Part shown: one piece after another, positions 1-8,733 of the stretch
Numbering within the stretch: position 1 is the first letter of the stretch
Layout of the letters: the number at the start of each line of letters is the position of its first letter
Assembly (NCBI GenBank): GCA_045565015.1
Contig: JBJLGD010000011.1
Span: forward strand, 1-47,191
Direction: 5' to 3'
Source: GCA-2697345 sp045565015
GTDB taxonomy: Bacteria; Pseudomonadota; Alphaproteobacteria; Rhodobacterales; Rhodobacteraceae
Length of the DNA stretch: 47,191 bases
Notes under the pieces: generated by a model
What the model was told of the DNA's origin: nothing
Databases searched by the model: none
What the model saw: only the letters and a program-made list of their open reading frames with translations
Translations under genes and position numbers: made by a program

Positions 1-2
1 TA

Positions 3-1199
3 GTAACGGCAGCATTGGCCTCGTTCGCTGGGGGGACTATTTCAACAGTACTTTTTACTGGTTTTGCACCATTACTAGCGTCTGTTGCTCTTTCTTTTGG
101 AAACCCCGAAGTTTTTGCGCTTATGTTATTAGCATTTGCAACCTTTGTTGGATTAGGAGGCGATGACATCCCCAAGACTATTTTTTCAATTTGTATTGGT
201 TTAGTCTTAGCAACAGTGGGGTTCGACATAATTTCAGGCGAACCGCGCTTAATACCCAAAATACCATTTACGGATCAACCAATTATTGGTTTTATGCACG
301 GTTTTCGGTTTTTAGTCTTGGCGATTGGTGTGTACGGCATAGGTGAAATGCTATGGACAATAAATACCTCTCGAGATGGAGCCTCCATGTCAAACGTGGA
401 TGTTAGTGCAAAAAGTATTTTTGCAGCTATTAAAGACTTTAAAAAAGCATGGAAAGGAACTTTAATAGGGTCTTCTTTAGGTTTCTTCGTCGGTATTTTA
501 CCAGCTGCTGGTGCTACCCCTGGTGCGTTAATGTCATATGGTGTCGCGAAGCTATCTGCAAAAGACCCGGATGAATTTGGGAAGGGGGCAATAGATGGTG
601 TTGCTGCTCCTGAATCTGCTAACAATTCTGCCTCTACTGGAGCAATGTTACCAATGATGACCTTAGGCATCCCAGGTTCTCCAACCACAGCTGTTCTTTT
701 AGCTGGTATGGTGATTTGGGGATTACAGCCAGGACCATTACTTTTTACAAACCAGCCTGAATTTGTTTGGCCGTTAATTGGATCCTTCTATATCTCAAAC
801 ATTATAGCGGTTTTGGTAAATTTAGCTTTTATACCAATATTTTTGTGGATGTTAAGAATGCCTTTTACAATTTTAGCACCAGTAATTTTTGTTTTATCTC
901 TTGTTGGAACATATGCAGCTTACCTTGATAGTTTTGATGTAAATTTAATGGTTTTGGTGGGCGTTATGGCATTTTTGCTTAGACTTTTAGACTATCCTTT
1001 AGCGCCCGCGGTTCTTGCTATTGTTTTAGGTCCAATCGCAGAGCCTAAGCTACGTCAATCACTTTTACTTTCTGATGGTGATTTCTCGATTTTTTTCACT
1101 AGGCCTATTGCAGGTCCAATAACAGTAGTGGCTATAATTCTTATTCTGCTGCCTGTTCTTAAATGGATGAGGGGAATACTTTTCAAACAGGCTCGATAA
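3..1199 (+). CDS. tctA: Tripartite tricarboxylate transporter large permease, TctA family (5' partial)
   Basis: Large membrane subunit of a TTT-type secondary carrier that takes up carboxylates with a periplasmic binding protein. The frame is open to the left edge, so the first roughly 100 residues of a normally ~500-residue protein lie outside the window. The visible part starts in the conserved SFAGGTIST segment and carries the TctA hallmarks GILPAAGATPGALMSYG, the PESANNSA stretch and TLGIPGSPTTAVLLAGM. Several hydrophobic helices follow and the protein ends in a basic tail after the last helix. The small tctB and binding-protein tctC genes would be expected upstream, outside the window. 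The substrate cannot be told from sequence. Family assignment is very secure. Confidence 0.95.
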   Translation, partial: VTAALASFAGGTISTVLFTGFAPLLASVALSFGNPEVFALMLLAFATFVGLGGDDIPKTIFSICIGLVLATVGFDIISGEPRLIPKIPFTDQPIIGFMHGFRFLVLAIGVYGIGEMLWTINTSRDGASMSNVDVSAKSIFAAIKDFKKAWKGTLIGSSLGFFVGILPAAGATPGALMSYGVAKLSAKDPDEFGKGAIDGVAAPESANNSASTGAMLPMMTLGIPGSPTTAVLLAGMVIWGLQPGPLLFTNQPEFVWPLIGSFYISNIIAVLVNLAFIPIFLWMLRMPFTILAPVIFVLSLVGTYAAYLDSFDVNLMVLVGVMAFLLRLLDYPLAPAVLAIVLGPIAEPKLRQSLLLSDGDFSIFFTRPIAGPITVVAIILILLPVLKWMRGILFKQAR

Positions 1200-1273
1200 G
1201 AATAGTTCTTATGATTTGTGAAAGTTGTCTTTTGTGTTTCTAACGTATTTGGTATAACTTAAAGGTGATCAAA

Positions 1274-3007
1274 ATGCCAACTCATAACGCCTGGAACCCA
1301 GGAGTTGAATCAAATATTCCTCCACATTTAAGACATTTAATAACTCTTTTTAGTATTAATAATAGTAAGGTCTCCTTTGTTGAAGCGACAGAAGCAGCTG
1401 AATTTTGTGGGTTAAAAGCTTCTCAAATGTGTGAGCTTTCCTTAGAGCGCTTGATTGTTCACGAATTATTAATCCGGGTTACAGGTGATATCTCTGTTCC
1501 AGATGGTCCAAATTATGAAGACCTCGGAATCTCATTAAGGTCAATAACAGACCAAATTTTAAATAAGCATATTATGACGGAAATAAGTACTTTGAGTATT
1601 TTGTTTAATACTTTTATGATAGAGGCTCAGAGTATTATTTCTAAGTTAATTACAACAGAGCTTATTGAATCTAGTAGTAAAAGTGTTGGGAATATTAAGC
1701 CGAAAGGACTCAAACTTATTCCTAGTGCGTTTAAATATCTACTCAAGCCTAAGGTAATTAATCTTAAAAAAGAAAAGATTTTTTCTAATTATTACGAACA
1801 AAAAACTAATGAAAGTCTGAATTTTGACTCAGACTGTAATAACTGTGTTTCGATAGTTTTAAACGGCATTCTAAAAACTCATGGAAGAATAATATATGAT
1901 AAGGAGTTATTGATAACATTAACGGTTCGTTTATTTAGAAATATTTATGGTAGTCAAAAGGTTGGTGAACTGATTTCATCGATTTTTTATTCAGCTGTAA
2001 AAGCAGAAGGTTATAAACTTCTTCCATTTCAAAGCAACCCAATGGTCATGAACACAAAGGGTGCATCGGCGTCAGGAAAGAGTACTATTAGACCTCAACA
2101 ACGATTGCTTGCTGAACGAATGAAAATACCATGGGACGAATTTGCCTTAATTAGTCCAGATTATTGGAGGAAGTTTCTCTTAGATTATGATTGCTTGGGA
2201 TCTGATTACAAATATGCTGCCATGCTAACTGGATATGAGTTGGAAATAATAGACAAAAAATTAGATTTATATATGGAAGTAAAAGCAGCAAAAAATGAAA
2301 TGCCTCACTTACTAATAGATCGATTTCGATTTGATAGTTTCAGAATAGACAGTGAGGGAACGTATCAGAGTAAGTTACTGAGTAGATTTGGTCAAAAAGT
2401 TTTATTATTTTTTATGATTACTCCACCACAAGAAACTGTAGAGCGGGCGTGGATTAGAGCTCTTTCGACGTCTAGATTTAAGGCTGTTGAAGACCTACTT
2501 TTCCATAATATAGAGGCTTATACTGGAATGCCTGAGCTATTTTTTTCCTGGATAGGAATTAAAGATAAAGACATTAATTTTGAATTTTTAGATAATACTG
2601 TTCCGCTGGGGAAAACCCCGAAGACTATTGCATTTGGAAAAACTAATGAAATGTATATTTTGGACTTGGTTGGATTAAACAATATTGATTTGTTTAAAGA
2701 AGTGAATGTTAGGGCAAAACGCCCCGAGGATGTTTTAATTAAAAAAGAAATAGTAACATATGATTTTTTAAAACAATGTTTTTTAAATTTCAATGAAATA
2801 TATCTGATTAATAGTAAGAGTAAGAGAACCTATGGTATTATTAGGAAAGGTGCCTGGGTCTATAAAGATAAACTGTCTAGTCCTGGTGGGCGTGAAGAAC
2901 ATGAGTGTCTAGTAGCGCTTGGTTGGGACACAGTTTCTAGCGAGAATAAAGTAGGATACGAGCAAAATTCTAAAACTATCAATTTCAATCAAACTTTAGG
3001 AAGTTGA
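1274..3007 (+). CDS. Uncharacterised P-loop NTPase, zeta-toxin-like kinase domain
   Basis: A 577-residue protein of no family I can name with certainty. The only clear motif is a Walker A loop, GASASGKST, near residues 263-271. It is followed by SPDYWRKFL, a DRFRFDSF segment and TPPQETVERAW, an arrangement recalling zeta-toxin/sugar-kinase-like P-loop phosphotransferases. The first ~260 residues are probably mostly helical and match nothing I recognise, and the last ~120 residues are also unassigned. There is no signal peptide or membrane segment. A GTG at 1265 is possible, but the ATG at 1274 sits 7 nt after AAAGGTG and is preferred. No antitoxin-like small gene is adjacent, so a classic toxin-antitoxin pair is not supported. 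It lies between tctA and a convergent methyltransferase gene. Confidence 0.7.
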   Translation: MPTHNAWNPGVESNIPPHLRHLITLFSINNSKVSFVEATEAAEFCGLKASQMCELSLERLIVHELLIRVTGDISVPDGPNYEDLGISLRSITDQILNKHIMTEISTLSILFNTFMIEAQSIISKLITTELIESSSKSVGNIKPKGLKLIPSAFKYLLKPKVINLKKEKIFSNYYEQKTNESLNFDSDCNNCVSIVLNGILKTHGRIIYDKELLITLTVRLFRNIYGSQKVGELISSIFYSAVKAEGYKLLPFQSNPMVMNTKGASASGKSTIRPQQRLLAERMKIPWDEFALISPDYWRKFLLDYDCLGSDYKYAAMLTGYELEIIDKKLDLYMEVKAAKNEMPHLLIDRFRFDSFRIDSEGTYQSKLLSRFGQKVLLFFMITPPQETVERAWIRALSTSRFKAVEDLLFHNIEAYTGMPELFFSWIGIKDKDINFEFLDNTVPLGKTPKTIAFGKTNEMYILDLVGLNNIDLFKEVNVRAKRPEDVLIKKEIVTYDFLKQCFLNFNEIYLINSKSKRTYGIIRKGAWVYKDKLSSPGGREEHECLVALGWDTVSSENKVGYEQNSKTINFNQTLGS

Positions 3008-3030
3008 TTAATATTTTTGATATAAAAAAT

Positions 3031-3702
3031 TTAGCATACCTCAAATGTACATATACTTGCCCTATCTTTAGCGTAAGAGCCTGCGATATTTTGGTAAATT
3101 TTTACTTCCGTAACACAAAAATTTCTAATTTTCTTTTGTGTTATTAGGTTCTTAATAAAGATATCAAACTTTAACTTTTTATAATGCGTTTTATTGACCC
3201 CCAAGAAACATAATGCGCCTGATCTACAATGCATGATTAATCTACCGATTGGTTCAGGTCCAAGGTGTCCATGTGTAAAAGTACCAGAGCTGATAAGTGC
3301 TCCATAATTGCGAGGGAATGCATAACAACTTTTGGTCAAGTCTTCATTATATAAATTTCTATAAATCGCTTTTTCTTTTGCAACTTTTAACATTTCATCG
3401 GAAATATCGATGCCATCAATAGGAACTGTTTCTTTTTGTCCAATCAACCATTCACCAACTAACCCAGTACCACATCCAATATCACAAATAGCCCCACTTA
3501 TTGATTTTTCACTCTTGAGAAGAAGCTTACCAATTTCGTCAGGATAAATATAACCGAGTTCTTCGGCAAAATTTTTATCATATTCAGAGGCTATTTGTTT
3601 ATAGTACTCTCTATTATCATTGGGAGTTTCTAGAGAATATGCATCCTCTAGTATTTCTGTCCCATTATTAGTAAATTGGTTACTTTTTTGTTGCTTTGAC
3701 AT
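3031..3702 (-). CDS. Class I SAM-dependent methyltransferase
   Basis: A 223-residue soluble protein with the class I methyltransferase motif I ICDIGCGTGLVGEWL near the middle and an acidic motif II region, DGIDISDEML. A YYKQIASEYDKNF segment precedes the Rossmann core, as in small-molecule methyltransferases of the type 11/12 group. The acceptor substrate cannot be predicted. It converges with the P-loop protein gene (23 bp apart) and diverges from the dimethylargininase gene, so it is probably a single-gene transcript. The ribosome site before the ATG is weak: AGGA lies about 14 nt upstream. Confidence 0.85.
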   Translation of the reverse strand: MSKQQKSNQFTNNGTEILEDAYSLETPNDNREYYKQIASEYDKNFAEELGYIYPDEIGKLLLKSEKSISGAICDIGCGTGLVGEWLIGQKETVPIDGIDISDEMLKVAKEKAIYRNLYNEDLTKSCYAFPRNYGALISSGTFTHGHLGPEPIGRLIMHCRSGALCFLGVNKTHYKKLKFDIFIKNLITQKKIRNFCVTEVKIYQNIAGSYAKDRASICTFEVC

Positions 3703-3840
3703 GAGATAGTAGATTTTCCTTTAACTTTATATAACAGTTTACAGTTGATTGATATAAGCTCAAGAACTATCTTATCTTTCACTTTTTCTCATAAAAATTT
3801 ATATTATGATATTTATATTCAAGAGGGGATTCTTTGTTTA

Positions 3841-4635
3841 ATGAGTTATAGGTCTTATAATTTTACACATGCCATAACACGTAAGCCGAGTAAGGCTGTT
3901 GTTCGTGGTTTAACTTCGCAAGATAGAGGTGTACCAGATTTTAAATTGATGAGCATTCATCATATAGCTTACGTTAAGGCTCTAAAAAAAGCTGGAGCTA
4001 ATGTTATCGAGCTGGATGCTCTAGAAGAATTTCCTGATAGTACTTTTGTTGAGGACACCGCTCTATGTTTACCTGAGGGAGCGGTAATAATGAAACCTGG
4101 AGCTCCGAGTCGGTTAAAAGAAGTAAATTATATTGAACCTCAGTTATCGGAGTTATACCGAGAAGTTTATCGAATTGAGGGGAAAGGCACTATCGAGGCA
4201 GGTGATATTCTAACTACAGAGAGCGAGATTCTAGTTGGACGCTCGGAGAGAACATCAGCGGAGGGTGTCTCCGAGTTAAAAGAAATTGTCAGTAAGTGGG
4301 GATATAAAGTGACTGAGGTTATTACCCCCCCTGAAATTTTACATTTTAAAACAGATTGTTCATTACTCAACAATGATACGATACTTTCTACTGAAAGGTT
4401 GGCAAGTACTGGTTGTTTTGAAAATTATAATATCATTTTAACCTGTGATGGTGAAGAAGAAGCTGCAAATACGGTTCGTTACAACGAATGGATTATAATG
4501 CCTGATAGTTTTATAAATACAACGAAACGATTAATAGATTGTGGTTTCAAGGTATTGAGAGTTGGAAACACTGAGTGTGCAAAAATTGATGGTGGTATGT
4601 CATGCTTGAGTTTGAGGTTTACACCCCATGCTTAA
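3841..4635 (+). CDS. ddaH: N(G),N(G)-dimethylarginine dimethylaminohydrolase (DDAH)
   Basis: Hydrolyses methylated arginines to citrulline and methylamines. The 264-residue protein has the DDAH/amidinotransferase fold signatures: TFVEDTA (E71, D72), GTIEAGDIL (E119), an ILHFKTDCSLL segment (H168) and a C-terminal GGMSCLSLRF (C255). E119, H168 and C255 keep essentially the spacing of the Glu-His-Cys triad of Pseudomonas DDAH. The frame is open further upstream, but homology begins at the ATG at 3841, which has GAGGGG about 12 nt before it. The gene lies just upstream of an amino-acid ABC binding-protein gene in the same direction, so uptake and degradation of arginine derivatives may be linked (inference). 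Arginine deiminase is the main alternative; the short length argues against it. Confidence 0.88.
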   Translation: MSYRSYNFTHAITRKPSKAVVRGLTSQDRGVPDFKLMSIHHIAYVKALKKAGANVIELDALEEFPDSTFVEDTALCLPEGAVIMKPGAPSRLKEVNYIEPQLSELYREVYRIEGKGTIEAGDILTTESEILVGRSERTSAEGVSELKEIVSKWGYKVTEVITPPEILHFKTDCSLLNNDTILSTERLASTGCFENYNIILTCDGEEEAANTVRYNEWIIMPDSFINTTKRLIDCGFKVLRVGNTECAKIDGGMSCLSLRFTPHA

Positions 4636-4770
4636 AGCTTAAAGCTGTGGCTTTTTGTCGTTAGATTGATCTCTTTAAAAGGTTTTACTTGACCGCGGTG
4701 AATTCCTTTTCCAAAGTGGAGGTCGTTGTGGCTCTTAACATGTTTGAGCTATTTATTTGAGGAGTTAATT

Positions 4771-5508
4771 ATGAAGAAATTTTTTGTTGGACTACTTGTT
4801 TCAGTAACCTTAGCTATACCTGCTATGGCAGCTGATCTGGGTGGTCGAGTTTTAAGTATAGGGTCTGATACTACGTATCCGCCACATGAATTTATTGAAG
4901 ATGGTGTGGTTAAAGGATTTGATGTAGATGTAGTGGCCGCAATTTGTGAAAAAATTAATTGTCAGCCGAACTGGGTAACTACTGCTTGGGACGGTATTTT
5001 TGCGGCATTAGCCGACGGACAATTCGATATGGTGGTTTCTGGAGTAACCATAACTGATGAAAGAGATAAAATAGTAGACTTCTCTGATCCATATATCATT
5101 GTGCAACAAGGTATCTTGATGAGAGTTGAAGACAAAGGCGCGACTATTGATCACTTTAAGAGTGGTAGTAAGCGATTAGCATCGCAAAATGGTACTACCA
5201 ACGCACAGCTGGGGGAAGAGCTGGTTGGAAGAGCAAATATTCAGCTATTTGATGCCTTTAACAATGCAGTAGTTGCACTGCAGAATGGAGATGTTGATGG
5301 TGTAATAATCGACTCAACTTCAGCTGCGGCTTATGAGCAAGAATACGCTGGTGAATTAACAGTTGGTATTACTGGGCTTTCGTCTGATCCTCTTGGACTT
5401 GTTTTCCAAGAAGGTGACTCCATTCAAGATGCGTTTAATGAGGGTTTGGCAGCGATTAAAGCTGATGGAACACTTAACAAACTTACCATTAAATGGTGGC
5501 CTAAATAG
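4771..5508 (+). CDS. Amino-acid ABC transporter, periplasmic binding protein (family 3)
   Basis: Extracellular solute-binding protein of the polar amino-acid (HisJ/ArtJ-like) family, 245 residues, the usual size. A Sec signal peptide covers about residues 1-21, with cleavage after AMA. Family features include DTTYPPHEF near the start, a GFDVDVV segment, DGIFAALADGQFDMV and ITDERDKIVDFSDPY. The ATG at 4771 follows GAGGAG at good spacing; the open frame upstream is not conserved. It is the first gene of a set with the long permease and an FAD oxidoreductase. Binding specificity is unknown; the neighbouring DDAH gene makes a basic amino acid or methylarginine reasonable. Confidence 0.93.
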   Translation: MKKFFVGLLVSVTLAIPAMAADLGGRVLSIGSDTTYPPHEFIEDGVVKGFDVDVVAAICEKINCQPNWVTTAWDGIFAALADGQFDMVVSGVTITDERDKIVDFSDPYIIVQQGILMRVEDKGATIDHFKSGSKRLASQNGTTNAQLGEELVGRANIQLFDAFNNAVVALQNGDVDGVIIDSTSAAAYEQEYAGELTVGITGLSSDPLGLVFQEGDSIQDAFNEGLAAIKADGTLNKLTIKWWPK

Positions 5509-5523
5509 GGTAAATAATATCAG

Positions 5524-5555
5524 TATTTGCCGCAATTTAATATTTGCGGCAAATA
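5524..5555 (+). terminator. Hairpin between binding-protein and permease genes (attenuator or 3'-end stabiliser)
   Basis: A perfect 12-bp inverted repeat: 5524-5535 pairs with 5544-5555 around an 8-nt loop, and a CTTTTT run follows. It starts 16 bp after the binding-protein stop and ends before the permease ATG at 5575. The geometry fits partial termination or protection of the upstream mRNA, giving more binding protein than permease. Confidence 0.7.
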
Positions 5556-5574
5556 TCTTTTTGAAAGTCTCGTA

Positions 5575-7263
5575 ATGAATCAGGTCTTGAGTATGTTGCG
5601 TAATACTCGCGCAAGCAATTTGGTATTTCTTTTTGCATTACCAGTACTAATTTATTTTATAGCAACCTCTAGAAATTATGGTCCAGCCCTGACTGCGGTA
5701 TTGGGCATTGAAGATCAAGCACCAAGATTGTTAATAAGTTTTATCTTTTTCACTTTATTAGGTTGTTTCGGATCTATTGGTTCGCTATTTTTGTTGAAGT
5801 CATTCAGGCCAGACCAAGAAAAGAGCACTGAGCTACATCTGCGTCGGCGAGCTTCTTTATTTTTTGTTTTACAGACTCTAGTTTGCTTAATCCTTTCTCA
5901 GAGTTCCGCAGTAGACCCCTACTTAATTTCAGTAGTTGTAAACAGCTTTGATCCGAGATCTGTTGAATGGGTAGTTCTAGTGAATCAAGTTTTTGTTTTA
6001 GATCCAGTTTTTCAAGAAAATATCTTAGTGGAAATACACAATGCGCTATTGGTGGCTGGAATTATATTACTACTTATATCATCTATCTCATTTTTCCCCG
6101 GATCTCTGTATAAAAGGAAAAGTTTTAGAATTGGAGTGTGGGTCTTATTTTTTGTTAACTTTTCATTTGCGTTTTATATACTGATGATTGGTTATGCTGG
6201 TTTTGCGGTTGGTATAATGGTTACTCTGAGGGCAGCTTTTTTCGCATATATAGGGGCCTCTATTCTTGGGTTGGTATGGGCGTTGTGTACTCGCTTAAAA
6301 GCTTCAGAGTTTGCAAACAAAACTTTTTTTATTTTAGGAATAATTTTAATTATTTTTGGAACTTTTAATGTTTTAAGACCTCATGAAAATGTAGCCTTAG
6401 TTGGAACCTTGGAAGGAAAGATTGGTATTGTTTCTGGAACACCACAACATTTAACTGATATTGTTCGATACGGAGATTTTCTAACTCACAGTCCTAGTGA
6501 ACCATTTAAGATCCGCTCTCTTAAAAGCGTTGAACAGGCAAAAAGTCTGCTCGAACGGGGATCGATTAGTGCAACGATCTTGTCAGTTTCTGATGTAAGT
6601 GGATTTCCAGTCTTGTGGGAAACAAGCTACTTACCCTCTTTAAATAAAAAACTGGCTATTGCTGGGTTTGTATTTGGCTCTCTGTTTATTCTCTTAGCAG
6701 GAATTGGTAGATTGACATCTTCTCACCCTTTGGCAGTTTTTTCAGACTTTTTTGTGGATACAATTCGTGGAATTCCAATGCTAGTAATTATTTTATATGT
6801 TGGCTTACCTCTGGCGGGAGCCATTAAATCCGGTACTGGCGGCTTAATAGATATGCAAATGATGACTCGAGGTATAATTGCTATTGCTATTGGATATTCA
6901 GCTTATATGGCAGAAATATTTAGAGCTGGAATTGAAGCTATTCCAAAGGGACAAATAGAGTCAGCGCGAACATTGGGAATGAGAGAGTGGCATGTTGCTC
7001 GTTTTATTATTATTCCGCAAGCTATTGCTATTGTTTTACCGGCTCTTGGAAATGAGTTTATAGCCATGCTAAAGGATACCTCACTAGTCTCTATTCTTTC
7101 TGTTAGAGATTTAACTCAGCGTATGAAAGAATTTCAAGCGCAAAGCTTCTTGGCTTTTGAGCCCTTTAATTCTGCGGCATTGATTTATGTTATGTTGACG
7201 CTTATCGCTGCCTCGGGGATCAAAGCTCTTGATAAAGTAGTTAATAAGTCACGTGAACATTAG
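5575..7263 (+). CDS. Amino-acid ABC transporter permease, long form with periplasmic insertion
   Basis: A 562-residue membrane protein whose C-terminal ~190 residues are a typical HisM/GlnP-type permease. It has DTIRGIPMLVIIL and the EAA coupling loop EAIPKGQIESARTLGM, followed by DTSLVSILSVRDLT. The first permease helices appear at about residues 205-240 (GIMVTLRAAFFAYIGA). They are separated from the rest by a non-membrane insertion of about 90 residues (EGKIGIVSG to WETSYLP) that may reach into the periplasm. About 200 extra N-terminal residues include further helices. Usual family members have 220 to 400 residues. The ATG at 5575 is chosen because an upstream TTG lies inside the hairpin. 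No partner ATPase gene is adjacent. Confidence 0.88.
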   Translation: MNQVLSMLRNTRASNLVFLFALPVLIYFIATSRNYGPALTAVLGIEDQAPRLLISFIFFTLLGCFGSIGSLFLLKSFRPDQEKSTELHLRRRASLFFVLQTLVCLILSQSSAVDPYLISVVVNSFDPRSVEWVVLVNQVFVLDPVFQENILVEIHNALLVAGIILLLISSISFFPGSLYKRKSFRIGVWVLFFVNFSFAFYILMIGYAGFAVGIMVTLRAAFFAYIGASILGLVWALCTRLKASEFANKTFFILGIILIIFGTFNVLRPHENVALVGTLEGKIGIVSGTPQHLTDIVRYGDFLTHSPSEPFKIRSLKSVEQAKSLLERGSISATILSVSDVSGFPVLWETSYLPSLNKKLAIAGFVFGSLFILLAGIGRLTSSHPLAVFSDFFVDTIRGIPMLVIILYVGLPLAGAIKSGTGGLIDMQMMTRGIIAIAIGYSAYMAEIFRAGIEAIPKGQIESARTLGMREWHVARFIIIPQAIAIVLPALGNEFIAMLKDTSLVSILSVRDLTQRMKEFQAQSFLAFEPFNSAALIYVMLTLIAASGIKALDKVVNKSREH

Positions 7264-7276
7264 GGTAATTTAACTT

Positions 7277-8557
7277 ATGTCTGATGCTCTTTTTGCTCGA
7301 ACCTGGTATGATGATAATAGTAAAAAGCTAAAATGCGTTGAAGATTCAAAATTAAAATTAAAATGTTATGACTTTTTAGTTATTGGCGGGGGTTTGGCTG
7401 GTTTAGTAGTAAGCCTTAGACTGGCTCAGGGTGGAGCAACGGTAGCTCTTCTGGAGTCAAATAAAATTGGTAGTGGTGCGTCCGGAAGAAATGGTGGGTT
7501 TTGTTCAAAAGGTTGGGCAGCAAGTCATACAAAAATAACAGATCTTCTGGGAGCAGACAGTGCGAATATTCTTGATGGTGTGGCGTCTCGGGGGTTTGAC
7601 TGGATGTATGATAAAGTATTACAGCCAAATTATACAGCCGTTAATGCAAAGTTTGGTGAGCTTAATCTATCTTTTGATAACTCATTAAAAACTAACGAAG
7701 AAAATACACTCAATAGCTCTGATTTAAAAAAATATATTAACGGTCCAAGATATAAATCCGGTAAGCTTGACTATCATGCTTTCCAATTTAATCCTCTTAA
7801 TTTTCTTCGCATATTATCAGAAGAGTGTTCCAATTCTGGGGTTCATATCTTTGAGGATAGTCATGCCAAAAGTATAGAAACGGCTAATGGGAAAGATATT
7901 TTTCATATACAAACAATTAAAAAACAAAATTTTATGAGCAAAAAAGTGATTTATGCAACTGGAGGCTATGGTGGAACACTTTCTCGTGATCTGAATAAAA
8001 TATTACTTTCGATTAAAACCTTCATTGCTGTCTCTGATCCAATACCGGGTTTACTAAATAAACATCTGCCGACAGAGTTTATGATTGCGGACAGTCGACG
8101 AGCCGGAAATTATTTTCGTAGTCTAAAGGATGGTAGATTACTCTGGGGGATGGGTATTTCAGCATTTGGAGATAAGAGTATTACTACAATTAAGGATGAT
8201 GCATTTAATAATCTCGCAGCATATATCCCTGACCTTGCGAGAGATATGAAAGCTAGTAATGCAAAATTTGAATACGCCTGGTCAGGGAATATGGCCTATG
8301 GTCGGGATTACCTTCCCTTTGTTGGTAAGGTTTCTAATAATAAATATGCATTGACCGGTTTTGGAGGGCACGGGATGAATACTGCACCTGGTTCGGCTCT
8401 TTGTCTTGCTGATTATTTGTTGGGCAGAAAGTCAGAAATCGACGTATTTAAAAAAATAAAACGGAAGCGAACTTATGGTACCATTGGAAAGGTTGCCGCT
8501 GAAAGTATATATAAATATTTAGCTTTAAGAGATGTAATTGCAGAATATAGAGGTTAA
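7277..8557 (+). CDS. FAD-dependent oxidoreductase, DAO family (gamma-glutamylputrescine oxidase-like)
   Basis: Predicted flavoprotein amine oxidase of 426 residues. The FAD-binding motif is VIGGGLAGLVVSLRLA, followed by LLESNKIGSGASGRNGGFCSKGW, split here only for reading as the ADP-binding acid and the GSGASGRNGG loop typical of PuuB/glycine-oxidase-like enzymes. The C-terminal GFGGHGMNTAPGSA matches the second FAD contact of this family. It begins 13 bp after the permease gene, so it is probably co-transcribed. Oxidation of an imported amine or amino acid is the natural reading, but the substrate is not shown. The first ~30 residues are poorly conserved and a later start cannot be excluded. 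Confidence 0.85.
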   Translation: MSDALFARTWYDDNSKKLKCVEDSKLKLKCYDFLVIGGGLAGLVVSLRLAQGGATVALLESNKIGSGASGRNGGFCSKGWAASHTKITDLLGADSANILDGVASRGFDWMYDKVLQPNYTAVNAKFGELNLSFDNSLKTNEENTLNSSDLKKYINGPRYKSGKLDYHAFQFNPLNFLRILSEECSNSGVHIFEDSHAKSIETANGKDIFHIQTIKKQNFMSKKVIYATGGYGGTLSRDLNKILLSIKTFIAVSDPIPGLLNKHLPTEFMIADSRRAGNYFRSLKDGRLLWGMGISAFGDKSITTIKDDAFNNLAAYIPDLARDMKASNAKFEYAWSGNMAYGRDYLPFVGKVSNNKYALTGFGGHGMNTAPGSALCLADYLLGRKSEIDVFKKIKRKRTYGTIGKVAAESIYKYLALRDVIAEYRG

Positions 8558-8637
8558 ACTCATAAATACTGATAGTAATTTAACTATATGATTTCTTAAT
8601 AAACAGTTTTTTAATTTTTTGGTTTATAGATTAAAAA

Positions 8638-8660
8638 AGATATATCTATAATATATCTAT
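8638..8660. repeat. Direct repeat with 11-nt period upstream of the PotD-like gene
   Basis: The decamer ATATATCTAT occurs at 8640-8649 and again at 8651-8660. The first copy overlaps a self-complementary AGATATATCT at 8638-8647. It lies in the 176-bp gap before the binding-protein gene at 8734. One helical turn between copies would suit a regulator binding in tandem, but the local AT richness makes chance repeats likely. Confidence 0.35.
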
Positions 8661-8733
8661 TTATTGTTTGACTTATTGTAATTAAACCGAAAAAGTAACC
8701 TACTACTATATAAATTTTAGGGAGAAATAAAAA

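Noticed and set aside
275..688. 137-codon open frame on the minus strand inside tctA
   Set aside because: It lies opposite the strongest TctA motifs and its product resembles no family; it is a shadow of the tctA coding pattern.
1274..3702. Toxin-antitoxin module made of the P-loop protein and the methyltransferase
   Set aside because: The genes converge, neither is small, and no epsilon-like antitoxin is present.
3745..3840. N-terminal extension of the DDAH gene from a TTG
   Set aside because: The translated segment is unlike DDAH and the ATG at 3841 has a better ribosome site.
4641..4656. Small AAAGC/GCTTT hairpin with T run after the DDAH gene
   Set aside because: Only five base pairs; too weak to call a terminator in such AT-rich DNA.
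4636..4770. Possible tRNA or riboswitch in the 135-bp gap before the amino-acid binding-protein gene
   Set aside because: Short GC-rich patches suggested a fold, but no acceptor stem, anticodon arm or known riboswitch core could be built.
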